A DNA stretch of 64,000 nt from Bradyrhizobium sp. CCGUVB1N3 (GCF_024199925.1 NZ_JANADR010000001.1:6203501-6267500); one strand, 5' to 3'. Positions 37,156 to 46,657 are shown, counted from the stretch's first letter. The notes: generated by a model not told the origin, from the letters alone. A program made the numbers and translations.

Positions 37156-37274
37156 CCCTCTCCCGCTTGCGGGAGAGGGTCGGGGTGAGGGTGTCTCCGC
37201 AACGAAACAATCCCCAAGCGGAGGGAACCCTCACCCGGCGCTGCAGCGCCGACCTCTCCCGCAAGCGGGAGAGG
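37156..37274. repeat. CTCTCCCGC-type dispersed repeat, two hairpins
   Basis: CCCTCTCCCGC-TT-GCGGGAGAGGG opens the unit and CCTCTCCCGC-AA-GCGGGAGAGG closes it. In between, GGGGTGAGGG faces CCCTCACCC, and GGCGCTGCAGCGCC is a perfect palindrome. It lies in a convergent gap. Confidence 0.88.
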
Positions 37275-37319
37275 TGACCGACCCCGCGGCGCGATTGAAC
37301 GAACCAACCGCCATCGCAT

Positions 37320-38948
37320 TCAGGTCACCGGCACGCCGCACTTGCGCAGCACCGTCTTGGCAAAACCGAACGGCGCCGGCGTGAACGGACCCGGCGGGGC
37401 GCGGGTGAGCAGCGCGACGCAGCCGAGCGCTGCGATGGCGAGCCAGAAGCACAGCCAGAAGCCGTCGATATAGGCGAGCACATTGGCCTCGCGCTGCACG
37501 AAGCCCGCGAGCGTGCCGACCGCGCGGGCCTGCGCCGCCCCCAGGCCATGCGCGGCGAAGCGGTCGGCAAGCTGCTTCAGCATCCTGACCACGTCGACAT
37601 CACCGGCCGCGATATGCTGGCCGAGGTAGTTGGAATGAATCTGCTCGCGGACGCGCAGCCACGTTCCCATCAGCGCGATACCGATCTCGGCGCCGCCAAG
37701 CCGCATGACCTGGATATACGCCGCAAGTGCCGTGGCGCGACTCGGGTCGGAATTCGACAGCAGCGTGATGATGATCGGCAACAGCGTCAGTGCCTGCCCG
37801 AGCGATTGCAGCAGCACGATGCCGATGAAGTCCTCGCGCGCCCAGTCATGGGTGAGCTCGGTGCCCCAGAGATTGGCCGCGGCAAAACAGGAAAATCCCA
37901 GCACCACGACCAGCCGCGGATCGAAATGCCGGAGCAGCCAGATCGAGATCGGCACCAGCACGAACATCGGCAACGCGCCGCAGGTCAGCAGGAGCAGCCC
38001 GCTCTGCTCGGGCCTGAGCAGGCCGACGGTGGCGAGGAAGTTCGGCACCAGCGATGAATTGGAAAGACTTGCGAGCGTGTAGAGTAGGATCGCGATCAGC
38101 GACAACCCGACATTGCGCGAGAACAGCACGTTCACATGCGCCCAGGGTTGGCGAACGAGCGATTCGTTGACGAGGAAGCCTGCGAACAGCACGGCACCGC
38201 CGGCGAGCAGCGCCATCACCGTGCCGGACTCCAGCCAGTCCAGCCGATTGCCCTGGTCGAGGCCGGCATAGATCATCGAGACGGAGGCGCCAAGCAACAC
38301 CATGCCGCCCCAATCGGCATGGCGCAGCAGGTCGCGATTGACGGGTTCGCGGGGCGTGCCGAGATAGACCATCAGGCCCATCAGCGGCGCGACGACCATG
38401 CCCTGCCAGTACAGCCATTGCCAGCCGAGATGGTCGACATAGAAGCCGACCAGCGAGCTCGACGTATCCAGCGCGAAGCCGACGCGGATCGAGTAGATCG
38501 CAATGGCCGGCAGCCACCAGCGGATCGGCAGATTGCGGAACACGATCATCAGCGTCGCCGGCACGAAGGTGCCGAGCAACAAACCATGCACGATGCTGAG
38601 CCCGATCAGCGCGGGAAAATCGTGAACGAAGGGAATGATGAAGGAGATGACGGCGTAGACGAGGCTCGGGATGCCGAGCACGCGGCGGAGGCCGAACGCC
38701 GTCGCCAGCCACGCCACCGCGGGCGCGATGAGGATCTGCGAGCCGATGCCGGCGGTGGAGAGCCAGGCGCCCTCGTCGAAGCCGAGCGAGAACGCGCCGC
38801 GCAGATCGGGCAGGCCGACCGTTGTCAGGCGGCTGTCGAAATTCGCGAGGAACGAGCCGAGCAGCACGGCCACGACGGCGAAGACCGGTCGCGGCGCGAT
38901 GCCGCCGCGCGAGACCGGCCCGCGATCGGCACCATCATTTGCCGCCAT
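37320..38948 (-). CDS. MFS drug efflux transporter, DHA2/EmrB type
   Basis: This 542-residue transporter has about 14 membrane segments. LLGSFLANFDSRLTTVGLPD matches the first-helix motif of DHA2 pumps (usually LDxTIVNVALP), though the ionisable residue is FDSR. Motif-A-like and GLDQGNRLDWLESG loops are also family-like. It starts inside the 3' end of the HlyD gene (14-bp overlap) and forms an EmrAB-type pair with it. The pump probably exports hydrophobic toxins across both membranes with an outer TolC-like channel encoded elsewhere. MAANDGAD was taken as the start. Confidence 0.85.
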   Translation of the reverse strand: MAANDGADRGPVSRGGIAPRPVFAVVAVLLGSFLANFDSRLTTVGLPDLRGAFSLGFDEGAWLSTAGIGSQILIAPAVAWLATAFGLRRVLGIPSLVYAVISFIIPFVHDFPALIGLSIVHGLLLGTFVPATLMIVFRNLPIRWWLPAIAIYSIRVGFALDTSSSLVGFYVDHLGWQWLYWQGMVVAPLMGLMVYLGTPREPVNRDLLRHADWGGMVLLGASVSMIYAGLDQGNRLDWLESGTVMALLAGGAVLFAGFLVNESLVRQPWAHVNVLFSRNVGLSLIAILLYTLASLSNSSLVPNFLATVGLLRPEQSGLLLLTCGALPMFVLVPISIWLLRHFDPRLVVVLGFSCFAAANLWGTELTHDWAREDFIGIVLLQSLGQALTLLPIIITLLSNSDPSRATALAAYIQVMRLGGAEIGIALMGTWLRVREQIHSNYLGQHIAAGDVDVVRMLKQLADRFAAHGLGAAQARAVGTLAGFVQREANVLAYIDGFWLCFWLAIAALGCVALLTRAPPGPFTPAPFGFAKTVLRKCGVPVT

Positions 38949-40074
38949 TCGTCCCCGCACCATCGGTGTGGATGCTGGTGACGACGGACATTCCCGGCAG
39001 GAGGCGTTCGACGAGTGGCTGGTTGTCGTCGAGCTGGATGCGCACGGGAACGCGCTGCACCACTTTTGTGAAATTGCCGGTCGCGTTATCCGGCGGCAGC
39101 AGCGCCACTTGCGAGCCGGTCGCCGGCGCGATCCGCTCGACCCGGCCGCGCAGGCGCTCCCGCGGGAAGCTGTCGACCGTGATGTCAACCGGCTGGCCCG
39201 GCTGCACGTGCGTGAGCTGGGTCTCCTTGTAGTTCGCGATCACGTAGACTTTCGGCAGCGGGACGACGTTGATGAGGTTGGTGCCGATATTGACGTAGTC
39301 GCCGGGCTGCACCTGGCGCTCGCCGACGACGCCATCGAACGGCGCCGAGATCCTGGTGTAGCCGAGCTTGAGCCGGGCGCTCGCAAGCGTCGCCTTGGCC
39401 GCTTCGAGATCGGCGGCGCGCTGCTTCTTGGTCCCTTGCAGGACTTCGAGCTGGTGGCGCTGCGCGGCGATCACGGCGCGGCTTGCGCGCACATCGGCCT
39501 CTGCCTTCGCGAGCGCCGCGACCGCCTGCTCGAGCCGCTGCCGCGTGCCGGCCTCGGTCTGCGTCAGCGATTGCTGGCGCTGCTGCTCCTGCTGCGCCTC
39601 GACCAACAGCGCCTCGGCAGACAATCGCGCGGCCTCGGCCTGCGCGATCGTCGCATATTGCAGCTCGACCTGATTGCTCAGATTATCCAGCGCCGCCTGT
39701 GCCGCAGCAACGTTCGCCTCGGCCTGCGCGACCTGGGCCTGATAGTCGGCGGGATCGATCTGGATCAGGAGATCGCCGGCATGCACGCGCTGGAAATCGG
39801 TGACCGCGACGTCGAGCACCTCGCCCGTCACCCGGCTCGCAAGCCGCGTCAGCTCGGCACGGACATAGGCATCGTTGGTGGTCTGGATCGTCGCGCTGCC
39901 GACCCATTCATCGAAGCGCAGCGTCGCCAGCGCGACGAAACCAAGCGCGACGATGACGGCAAACAGCGGAATGGCGAGCCGGCTCCAGAGACTCGGAGCC
40001 GGTCGTTGTGACGGCTTGGAAGCGACGAGGGGAGCAGCAGGCGGCGGCGAACTGACTTGTTCTTGTTGACTCAC
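38935..40074 (-). CDS. HlyD/EmrA-family membrane fusion protein
   Basis: The periplasmic adaptor (379 residues) has a cytoplasmic Pro-rich start, one membrane anchor (LAIPLFAVIVALGFVALATL, residues 33-52), a lipoyl half-motif (AYVRAELTRLASRVTGEVLD), a long Ala/Gln-rich coiled coil (about 110-220), and the second lipoyl and barrel region (ISAPFDGVVGERQVQPGDYV). The EmrA-type TIQTTNDAYV sequence is clear. It is the first gene of the efflux pair with the MFS gene. No regulator gene is adjacent. Confidence 0.9.
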   Translation of the reverse strand: MSQQEQVSSPPPAAPLVASKPSQRPAPSLWSRLAIPLFAVIVALGFVALATLRFDEWVGSATIQTTNDAYVRAELTRLASRVTGEVLDVAVTDFQRVHAGDLLIQIDPADYQAQVAQAEANVAAAQAALDNLSNQVELQYATIAQAEAARLSAEALLVEAQQEQQRQQSLTQTEAGTRQRLEQAVAALAKAEADVRASRAVIAAQRHQLEVLQGTKKQRAADLEAAKATLASARLKLGYTRISAPFDGVVGERQVQPGDYVNIGTNLINVVPLPKVYVIANYKETQLTHVQPGQPVDITVDSFPRERLRGRVERIAPATGSQVALLPPDNATGNFTKVVQRVPVRIQLDDNQPLVERLLPGMSVVTSIHTDGAGTNGGK

Positions 40075-40152
40075 GGCACCACCCCGGTTCTGCGCAGGCC
40101 ACCACGATGTCCGGCCAGCAAATCACCACACCGGCACGCCGCCGATCGTGCC

Positions 40153-40905
40153 TCAGACCGTCTTCTCCGGCCACCGGCAGAGATCGTTGATCAGGCATAC
40201 CTCGCAGCGCGGCTTGCGCGCGAGGCAAGTATAGCGGCCGTGCAGGATCAGCCAATGATGGGCATGCAGCATGAACTCCGCCGGGATCACCTTTTCGAGA
40301 CCAAGCTCGACCTCGAGCGGCGTCTTGCCGGGTGCAAGGCCCGTGCGGTTGCCGACGCGGAAGACATGCGTATCGACCGCCATCGTGTGCTCGCCGAAGG
40401 CCATGTTGAGCACGACGTTGGCGGTCTTGCGCCCGGCACCCGGCAATGACTCGATCTCGGCGCGCGTGCGCGGCACCTCGCCGCCGAAATCGGTCAACAG
40501 CTTGGCCGACAGCGCGATCACGTTCTTCGCCTTGGTGCGATAAAGGCCGATGGTCTTGATGTACTCGCGCAGGCGCTCCTCGCCGAGATCGAGCATTTTT
40601 TGCGGGGTGTCGGCGACCTGAAACAATTCGCGCGTCGCCTTGTTGACACCGGCGTCGGTGGCCTGGGCCGACAGCACGACGGCAACGAGCAGCGTGAAGG
40701 GATTGAGATGCTCGAGTTCCCCTTTCGGCTCCGGATTGGCCTTGCGAAAGCGGGAAAAGACCTCATGGATCTCGGCCGGCGTCCAGCGCTTTACAGCCTT
40801 GAGCGATGTCTTTGCAGCCTGCGCGGGCTTGGCGACTTTCGTCTTTGCCTTGTTCTTCGGCACAGCGGATTTGCGGACGGCCGTCTTGCGGGTGATTTTT
40901 GCCAT
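40153..40905 (-). CDS. nth: Endonuclease III (DNA glycosylase/AP lyase)
   Basis: Nth removes oxidised pyrimidines. The helix-hairpin-helix LPGAGRKTANVVLN contains the catalytic Lys near 158, the catalytic Asp is in MAVDTHVFRV near 174, and the 4Fe-4S cluster motif C-x6-C-x2-C-x5-C is in CLARKPRCEVCLINDLC at the end. The first 38 residues (AKITRKTAVRKSAVPKNKAK...) are a strongly basic Lys/Ala tail not present in E. coli Nth; it may help DNA binding. The gene is divergent from a DUF2244 gene with 22 bp between, an arrangement I associate with alphaproteobacteria. Confidence 0.95.
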   Translation of the reverse strand: MAKITRKTAVRKSAVPKNKAKTKVAKPAQAAKTSLKAVKRWTPAEIHEVFSRFRKANPEPKGELEHLNPFTLLVAVVLSAQATDAGVNKATRELFQVADTPQKMLDLGEERLREYIKTIGLYRTKAKNVIALSAKLLTDFGGEVPRTRAEIESLPGAGRKTANVVLNMAFGEHTMAVDTHVFRVGNRTGLAPGKTPLEVELGLEKVIPAEFMLHAHHWLILHGRYTCLARKPRCEVCLINDLCRWPEKTV

Positions 40906-40927
40906 GACCGGGATATACTGACAGGCC

Positions 40928-41446
40928 ATGAGCACAGGCAACGAAATTGAGCGCGGGAGCGAAGTGCAGATCTTCTCTGCGCTGCTGACGCCGCATCGCT
41001 CGCTGAACCGCACCGGCTTTCTCGCCGTGATGCTTTTCCTCAGCGTCGTTAGCTTTGTGACCGGGATCGTCTTCCTGATGATGGGCGCCTGGCCGGTGTT
41101 CGGCTTTTTCGGCCTCGACGTGCTGGTGATCTGGTGGGCCTTCAAGGTCAATTTCCGCACCGCGCGGGCGAGCGAGGAGATCGTGGTCACGGTTTCCGAA
41201 TTGCGCGTGCGGCGGGTCAGCCATCGCGGCCATGTCGCCGAATGGGTGTTCAATCCGCTCTGGGTCCGGCTCGAGCAGGAGGCGGACGAGGAATATGGCC
41301 TTGAGCGGCTCTATCTGGTGTCGAGGGGTCGGACCGTGTCGATCGCAGGCTTTTTGGGTCCGGAAGAAAAGGCAAGCTTTGCCAAAGCCTTAATCGAGGC
41401 CTTGAATGCCGCCAGGCGCGGCCCGACCTACAATCCGATCGCTTGA
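40928..41446 (+). CDS. DUF2244 integral membrane protein
   Basis: This 172-residue protein has two close membrane segments (FLAVMLFLSVVSFVTGIVFL and PVFGFFGLDVLVIWWAF, residues 30-75). The soluble part has RVSHRGHVAEWVFNPLWVRL and a terminal RGPTYNPIA. This matches DUF2244, a conserved alphaproteobacterial family of unknown role often found beside nth. The start overlaps the nth promoter region, so the two genes likely share regulation. Confidence 0.85.
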   Translation: MSTGNEIERGSEVQIFSALLTPHRSLNRTGFLAVMLFLSVVSFVTGIVFLMMGAWPVFGFFGLDVLVIWWAFKVNFRTARASEEIVVTVSELRVRRVSHRGHVAEWVFNPLWVRLEQEADEEYGLERLYLVSRGRTVSIAGFLGPEEKASFAKALIEALNAARRGPTYNPIA

Positions 41447-41500
41447 ACCCTGTCAGAAATCGGGTGGTTAGGAGCGCCTGCTCCTCCTACATTTCCAGTC

Positions 41501-42394
41501 ATGATGACCCTCGCCATACATGACACGCGCCTGGCCAGGCCGGGCTCCCAGAACGCCGCGCTGCGGGACTATGATTCCGTGCGCCGGGCGATCGCCTTCA
41601 TCTCGGAAAACTGGCGCGCGCAGCCGACCATCGAGGCCATGGCGGATGCGGCCGGCGTCACGCCGGATGAGCTGCATCATCTGTTCCGCCGCTGGGCGTC
41701 GATCACGCCAAAAGCCTTCATGCAGGCGCTGACGCTCGACCATGCCAAGCACCTGCTGCGCGATTCCGCGAGCATCCTCGATGCCGCGCTCGACTCGGGT
41801 CTGTCGGGTCCGGGGCGTCTGCACGATCTCTTCGTCACCCACGAAGCGATGTCGCCGGGCGAATGGAAGAACGGCGGCGCGGGCCTGACGCTGCGCTACG
41901 GTTTCCACGCGTGTCCCTTCGGCACCGCGATCGTGATCGCGACCAATCGCGGATTGTCGGGGCTCGCCTTCGCCGATCCCGGCGAGGAGCAGGCCGCGCT
42001 CGCCGACATGACGCGGCGCTGGCCGAACGCAACTTACGTCGAGGACCATGAGGGGACCGCGCCGCTCGCCCAGCGCATCTTCGACCCAAAACTGTGGCGG
42101 CCGGACCAGCCGCTGCGCGTGGTCATGATCGGCACCGATTTCGAGGTACGGGTGTGGGAGACGCTGTTGAAGATTCCGATGGGACGCGCGGTGTCCTATT
42201 CGGACATTGCCTGCAAGATCAACAGCCCGAAGGCTTCGCGCGCGGTCGGCGCTGCGGTCGGAAAGAATCCCGTCTCCTTCGTCGTGCCCTGCCACCGCGC
42301 GCTCGGCAAGGACGGCAAGCTCACCGGCTATCACTGGGGCGTCACCCGCAAGCAGGCGATGCTGGGATGGGAGGCAGGGCAGTTGGGGGTGTAG
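41501..42394 (+). CDS. Ada-like O6-alkylguanine-DNA methyltransferase with AraC helix-turn-helix
   Basis: The protein has 297 residues. An AraC-type DNA-binding domain (about 25-105; PTIEAMADAAGVTPDELHHL, WASITPKAFMQAL) is fused to a methyltransferase domain with the acceptor Cys in VPCHRALGKDGKLTGYHWG near 263. It would take alkyl groups from O6-methylguanine. E. coli Ada also has an N-terminal zinc domain with a second acceptor Cys (the methylphosphotriester sensor); that domain is absent here. It may still be DNA-binding, but its induction signal must differ. Confidence 0.88.
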   Translation: MMTLAIHDTRLARPGSQNAALRDYDSVRRAIAFISENWRAQPTIEAMADAAGVTPDELHHLFRRWASITPKAFMQALTLDHAKHLLRDSASILDAALDSGLSGPGRLHDLFVTHEAMSPGEWKNGGAGLTLRYGFHACPFGTAIVIATNRGLSGLAFADPGEEQAALADMTRRWPNATYVEDHEGTAPLAQRIFDPKLWRPDQPLRVVMIGTDFEVRVWETLLKIPMGRAVSYSDIACKINSPKASRAVGAAVGKNPVSFVVPCHRALGKDGKLTGYHWGVTRKQAMLGWEAGQLGV

Positions 42395-42406
42395 TAAGCC
42401 CAGGTA

Positions 42407-42547
42407 GTCGTCCCGGCGAAGGCCGGGACCCATAATCACAGGGAGTGGTTTGGCGAAGACTTGCAGTCGTCGTGTCTTTGCGTGGGACCAATACCGCCTG
42501 CCGCCGATGGATCACGCGGTATGGGTCCCGGCCTGCGCCGGGACGAC
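42407..42547. repeat. 27-bp-arm inverted-repeat element, copy C
   Basis: The arms GTCGTCCCGGCGAAGGCC... and ...GGCCTGCGCCGGGACGAC differ by one base from perfect pairing. The interior repeats CACAGGGAGTGGTTTGGCGA exactly as in copy A. It lies between convergent genes. Confidence 0.9.
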
Positions 42548-42566
42548 ACCGAGTGTTGGAGACGCC

Positions 42567-43190
42567 TTACGACGCCAGATCCAGCTTCGACTCCACCGTC
42601 GAATCCGCGTTGAGGCGGTAGATGATCGGCACGCCGGTGGCGAGCTCGCGCTTCAGAATGCCTTCGGGCGACAGCTTTTCCAGCACCATGATCAGCGCGC
42701 GCAGCGAGTTGCCGTGGGCGGCGACCAGCGTGCGCTTGCCGTTGAGCACGCCCGGCAAGATCTCCTGCACGTAATAGGGCAGCGCGCGCGCTAGCGTATC
42801 CTTCAGGCTTTCGCCGCCGGGCGGCGGCACGTCATAGGAGCGGCGCCAGACGTGGACCTGCTCCTCGCCCCATTTCTTGCGGGCATCGTCCTTGTTGAGG
42901 CCCGAGAGATCACCATAGTCGCGCTCGTTCAGCGCGAGATCCTTCGACGTGGGCAGGCCGGTCTGGCCAAGTTCGGTGAGAATGAGATCGAGCGTGTGCT
43001 GGGCGCGCGTCAGCACCGAGGTGAAGGCGACGTCGAAGACGAGTCCTTTCGCCTTCAGCTTGCGACCGGCGTCCTTGGCTTCCGCCACGCCCTGCGCGGT
43101 GAGATCGGGATCCTTCCATCCCGTGAACAGGTTCTTCAAATTCCATTCGCTCTGGCCGTGGCGCACGAGCACGAGAAGACGTTCGCTCAT
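42567..43190 (-). CDS. gpmA: 2,3-bisphosphoglycerate-dependent phosphoglycerate mutase
   Basis: This glycolytic enzyme interconverts 3- and 2-phosphoglycerate. [20 protein letters not shown] has the phosphohistidine H11, and [14 protein letters not shown] near 158 the second His. At 207 residues it is shorter than E. coli GpmA (250), as usual in alphaproteobacteria. It lies downstream of dapB on the same strand with 30 bp between. Confidence 0.95.
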   Translation of the reverse strand: MSERLLVLVRHGQSEWNLKNLFTGWKDPDLTAQGVAEAKDAGRKLKAKGLVFDVAFTSVLTRAQHTLDLILTELGQTGLPTSKDLALNERDYGDLSGLNKDDARKKWGEEQVHVWRRSYDVPPPGGESLKDTLARALPYYVQEILPGVLNGKRTLVAAHGNSLRALIMVLEKLSPEGILKRELATGVPIIYRLNADSTVESKLDLAS

Positions 43191-43220
43191 TCCTGCTTTC
43201 CGTTCGTTGCGTTCGATTGT

Positions 43221-44036
43221 TCAGGTATCGCCGAGACCGAGCACGTCGGCCATCGAGTAGAGGCCCGGCTTCTTGCCGTGGGCCCAGAGCGCCGCCTTCA
43301 GCGCACCATGGGCGAACAGCATGCGGTCCTCGGCGTGATGCGACAACGTCAGGCGCTCGAACGGTCCGAGGAAGCTCACGCTGTGATCGCCGGCCGCGGT
43401 ACCGCCGCGCAAGGACGCAAAGCCGATGTCGCCGGAGCGGCGCGCGCCCGTAATGCCGTCGCGGCCGCGGGCCGAATGATCGCTCAGCGAAATGCCGCGG
43501 CCGCTCGCGGCGGCCTCACCCAACATCAGCGCCGTGCCCGAGGGCGCGTCGATCTTGGCACGGTGATGCGTCTCGACGATTTCGATATCAAAAGTATCGC
43601 CCAGCGACTGCGCCACGCGCTTGACCAGCGCGGTGAGCAGATTGACGCCGAGGCTCATATTGCCGGATTTGACGACAACGGCGCGATTGGTGACGCTCTT
43701 GATCACCGCGTCATCCGACGCCGAGAGGCCGGTCGTGCCGATGACATGAACGAGCCCTCGCTGCGCGGCGATCGCCACATTGGCGATGGTCGCGGCCGGT
43801 ACGGTGAAGTCGAGAATGCCGTCGGCCTCCGCCGTCATGGCCCAGAGATCGGCGGAAAGCATCACGCCATTGGCCGGGAGACCCGCGAGCACGCCGGCAT
43901 CCTTGCCCAGGAGTTCCGAGGCGGGCGCTTCCAGAGCGCCGGCCAGCACCGCACCTTGGGTTTCGGAAATCGCACGCGTCAGCGCCCGGCCCATCCGGCC
44001 GCCGGCTCCAGCAACAATCAAGCGCATGTCGGACAT
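43221..44036 (-). CDS. dapB: 4-hydroxy-tetrahydrodipicolinate reductase
   Basis: DapB makes tetrahydrodipicolinate for lysine and diaminopimelate. The NAD(P) motif [11 protein letters not shown] is at residues 9-19 and the substrate signature [20 protein letters not shown] near 155-174. GAGGA precedes MSDMRLIV. The 271-residue length is typical. The gene heads a likely dapB-gpmA operon and is separated from DUF1330 by a large inverted repeat. Confidence 0.97.
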   Translation of the reverse strand: MSDMRLIVAGAGGRMGRALTRAISETQGAVLAGALEAPASELLGKDAGVLAGLPANGVMLSADLWAMTAEADGILDFTVPAATIANVAIAAQRGLVHVIGTTGLSASDDAVIKSVTNRAVVVKSGNMSLGVNLLTALVKRVAQSLGDTFDIEIVETHHRAKIDAPSGTALMLGEAAASGRGISLSDHSARGRDGITGARRSGDIGFASLRGGTAAGDHSVSFLGPFERLTLSHHAEDRMLFAHGALKAALWAHGKKPGLYSMADVLGLGDT

Positions 44037-44119
44037 GGTGTGATCCTCTTAACGGCCCGTTGTAGCGGGGGGATGCTGTTCCGGCAACCGAGGGGGGTAA
44101 GCGAAGGGAACGCGCGCAC

Positions 44120-44286
44120 CCTTACCCTCCCCTGGAGGGGGAGGGTCGCTGGGCATGCAGCGAAGCGGAATGCACAGCGGGGTGGGGTGACGGTCTCTCC
44201 GCATCGAGGAGTGCCCGAGTGGAGAGATCACCCCACCCCGTTCGCGCTACGCGCGATCGACCCTCCCCCTCCAGGGGAGGGTAAGG
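44120..44286. repeat. Nested inverted repeat, 29-bp perfect outer arms
   Basis: The outer arms (CCTTACCCTCCCCTGGAGGG... at 44120-44148 and the complement at 44258-44286) are perfect over 29 bp. An inner pair CGGGGTGGGGTGA / TCACCCCACCCCG is also perfect. The unit ends directly at the stop codon of the DUF1330 gene (minus strand), so it probably forms that transcript's 3' end. Confidence 0.88.
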
Positions 44287-44595
44287 CTACGACGGCTGCG
44301 GGCCGTCGTAGCCTTCGATGACGATGAGGTCGGCGATCGAGTGCGGCTGGCGCACCTTGATGTTGGCCTGGTACTCCGGCGAGTTGTAGCAGGCGAGGGC
44401 GGCCTCGTAGTCGGGGAATTCGATCACGACGTTGCGTGCGCGGCTCTGGCCCTCGACGCTGGTGAGCTTGCCGCCGCGAACGACATAGCGTCCACCGAAC
44501 TTCTTGAAGATCGCGAGATTGGCGGCCGCATAGGGCTTGTAGCCCTCGTCATTGTGAACGTCGACGCGCCCGATCCAGTAGCCTTTTGCTGCCAT
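44287..44595 (-). CDS. DUF1330 family protein
   Basis: This 102-residue ferredoxin-fold-like protein begins MAAKGYWIGRVDVHNDEGYK and has GGRYVVRGGKLTSVEGQSRA and VVIEFPDYEAALACYNSPEY, the DUF1330 pattern. These proteins are small dimeric alpha-beta barrels of unknown function. AAGGAG precedes the start. It follows pyrF on the same strand with 20 bp between. Confidence 0.88.
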   Translation of the reverse strand: MAAKGYWIGRVDVHNDEGYKPYAAANLAIFKKFGGRYVVRGGKLTSVEGQSRARNVVIEFPDYEAALACYNSPEYQANIKVRQPHSIADLIVIEGYDGPQPS

Positions 44596-44615
44596 TCTTC
44601 TTCTCCTTGTGATGT

Positions 44616-45326
44616 TCAGCCCAGCGCCTGCGCGATCTCGGCCTGGATGGCCTCGGCCGCCGCTTTCGGGTCGGCGGCCTCGACCACCGGTCGGCCGACG
44701 ACGAGATAATCCGCGCCCGCGGCAATCGCGCGTCCCGGCGTCATGATGCGCTTCTGGTCGCCGGTCGCCGCGCCTGCGGGACGGATGCCGGGCGTGACGA
44801 GGTTCATCTGGTGGCCAACGATCTTGCGCAAGCTACCGGCTTCCTCGGGCGCGCAGACGAGCCCGTCGACGCCAAGCACCTGCGCCTGCTGCGCGCGCGC
44901 CTCGACCAGCTCGGAGACGCCGAGCCGGTAACCGGCCGCATGCAGATCATCGTCATTGTAGGAGGTCAGCACGGTCACGCCGAGAATCTTCAAGGCCGAC
45001 GCGCCGCGCCCTTCGACCGCCGCCTTCATGGTCTGCGGATAGGCGTGCACGGTGAGGAAGGTCGCGCCGAGCTTGCTGATGCTCTGGACGCCCTGCATCA
45101 CCGTATTGCCGATGTCGTGCAGCTTGAGATCGAGGAACACTTTCTTGCCGCGGTCCGCGAGCTTGCCGACCAGCGGCAGGCCGCCGGCATAAGTGAGCCG
45201 ATAGCCGATCTTGTAGAAGGTGACGCTGTCGCCGAGCCGATTGATCATTGCCTCCGCGAGGTCCGGGCTCGGCAGGTCGAGCGCGACGATCAGGCGGTCG
45301 CGGGGGGCGATTTCGGCTTGCGTCAT
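44616..45326 (-). CDS. pyrF: Orotidine 5'-phosphate decarboxylase
   Basis: PyrF makes UMP in pyrimidine synthesis. The catalytic Asp-Lys-Asp set lies in [18 protein letters not shown] near residues 62-70, and the phosphate-binding end has [12 protein letters not shown]. The 236-residue TIM barrel is typical. GAGGTG precedes the start. The gene follows an NADPH-dependent FMN reductase gene with 6 bp between, so both are probably co-transcribed with DUF1330. Confidence 0.96.
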   Translation of the reverse strand: MTQAEIAPRDRLIVALDLPSPDLAEAMINRLGDSVTFYKIGYRLTYAGGLPLVGKLADRGKKVFLDLKLHDIGNTVMQGVQSISKLGATFLTVHAYPQTMKAAVEGRGASALKILGVTVLTSYNDDDLHAAGYRLGVSELVEARAQQAQVLGVDGLVCAPEEAGSLRKIVGHQMNLVTPGIRPAGAATGDQKRIMTPGRAIAAGADYLVVGRPVVEAADPKAAAEAIQAEIAQALG

Positions 45327-45332
45327 GTCACC

Positions 45333-45911
45333 TCACATCATGCGTTGGGAAATGTCGATCAATTGCCGCACCAGATCCTTCAATGCGGCGATATCGCCCT
45401 CGTTCTTCAGCCTGTCCATATCGTCATAGGCCTGGTCGGCAAAGGCGAGCGCGAGCTGGCTGGCAATCACGTTGGCGTGGCAGGAGCTCAGGATCAGCCG
45501 CAACGCCCCAAGCGCACGCGCGCCGCCGAGCCTGCTCTGAGATGCGCCGGCGATCGCAAAAGCACGGTTGCGAAATACGTCGCCGCGCCTCTCGTGTGGG
45601 TCCTGGACGCGACTGATCCAGTCGATCGCATTCTTGAGCAGCGGCGGCACGGAGGCGTTGTATTCGGGCGTGACGATCAAGATCCCCTGATGCGCGCCGA
45701 TCATGCGCTTCAGGTTGACCGCGTGCTTGGGGACACCGGACTTCACATACAGGTCTTCGTCATAGATCGGCAGCGGGAAGTCGGCGAGCGAGACGCGGGT
45801 GACGTCGACGCCGGCCTGGGCGAATTCATAGGCGGCAACCGCCGCCAGCTTCGCATTGTGCGAGCCGGTGCGCAGCGAGCCGGGTATGATCAGGATCTTG
45901 GGTGCGGCCAT
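45333..45911 (-). CDS. NADPH-dependent FMN reductase (flavodoxin-like)
   Basis: This 192-residue flavodoxin-fold protein has the FMN phosphate loop IIPGSLRTGSHN at residues 8-19 and TPEYNASVPPLLKNAIDW near 82-99, the hallmark of the NADPH-dependent FMN/azo/quinone reductase group (ChrR, ArsH-like). It may reduce quinones or metals. It lies 58 bp after pmtA. Confidence 0.85.
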   Translation of the reverse strand: MAAPKILIIPGSLRTGSHNAKLAAVAAYEFAQAGVDVTRVSLADFPLPIYDEDLYVKSGVPKHAVNLKRMIGAHQGILIVTPEYNASVPPLLKNAIDWISRVQDPHERRGDVFRNRAFAIAGASQSRLGGARALGALRLILSSCHANVIASQLALAFADQAYDDMDRLKNEGDIAALKDLVRQLIDISQRMM

Positions 45912-45969
45912 CCAGAAAAAACGCGTTCGGCGAAAAGGGTCCGCCGCGCGAAGACGAAAGCCGGCGGAA

Positions 45970-46569
45970 TTAGTCTTTGCGATACACCCAGACGCGGGCC
46001 GGCGGAAGGTTCATCCAGATCCGTTCCGAGGCCTCTGTGGACACGCCGGGCAGCGATTTCGGGATCGGCGGCACCACCGAATAGGTGAACTGCACGAAGG
46101 GTGCGCCGGGCGCGAGCGCCGTGAAGGCATCGCGGATGAGCCTCAGGCGCGTGAACATCGGCTTTGTGACCAGCGGCAGGCCGGAGACGACGGCAGAGGC
46201 GGGCGCGCTCAGCACTTTCCAGAGCGTATCGCGCAGGCGGTAGGCATCGCCCTGCACCACCGTGGCTTGCGGATAGCGGTCGCGCAGCAGCGCGCAGAAG
46301 CCGGGATTGTATTCGACGAGGACGAGGCGCTTTTGGTCGATGCCGCGCTCGACCAGCGCGGAGGTGATGGCGCCGGTGCCGGGCCCGAGCTCGACGACCG
46401 GTGCGTCCGAATCGACATCGACATATTGCGCCATGGTGCGGGCAAGCAGCCGGCCCGACGGCATCACTGCACCCATGTGCAGCGGCTTTTCAATCCACGA
46501 CCGGAGAAAGCGTACCTCGTCGTCAAGACGGGGCTTTTTCAACGCACGCGCAGACGATTGCATGGGCAT
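45970..46569 (-). CDS. pmtA: Phospholipid N-methyltransferase (PmtA-type)
   Basis: This 199-residue SAM-dependent methyltransferase has VVELGPGTGAIT (motif I, residues 58-69) and FLRSWIEKPLHMGAVMPSGR near the N-terminus, typical of rhizobial PmtA. The family methylates phosphatidylethanolamine toward phosphatidylcholine, a lipid needed by Bradyrhizobium in symbiosis. In B. japonicum pmtA sits beside dnaKJ, as here. An rRNA adenine dimethylase-like annotation is sometimes given to such proteins, but length and context favour PmtA. Confidence 0.8.
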   Translation of the reverse strand: MPMQSSARALKKPRLDDEVRFLRSWIEKPLHMGAVMPSGRLLARTMAQYVDVDSDAPVVELGPGTGAITSALVERGIDQKRLVLVEYNPGFCALLRDRYPQATVVQGDAYRLRDTLWKVLSAPASAVVSGLPLVTKPMFTRLRLIRDAFTALAPGAPFVQFTYSVVPPIPKSLPGVSTEASERIWMNLPPARVWVYRKD

Positions 46570-46657
46570 GTCAGGACCGGACGGGACCGCGTGACCGCGG
46601 CGTGTCAGAAAATGGTCATAAAGAGGTATAGGCCGCGGGCGATACGGTCAAGCCGAG

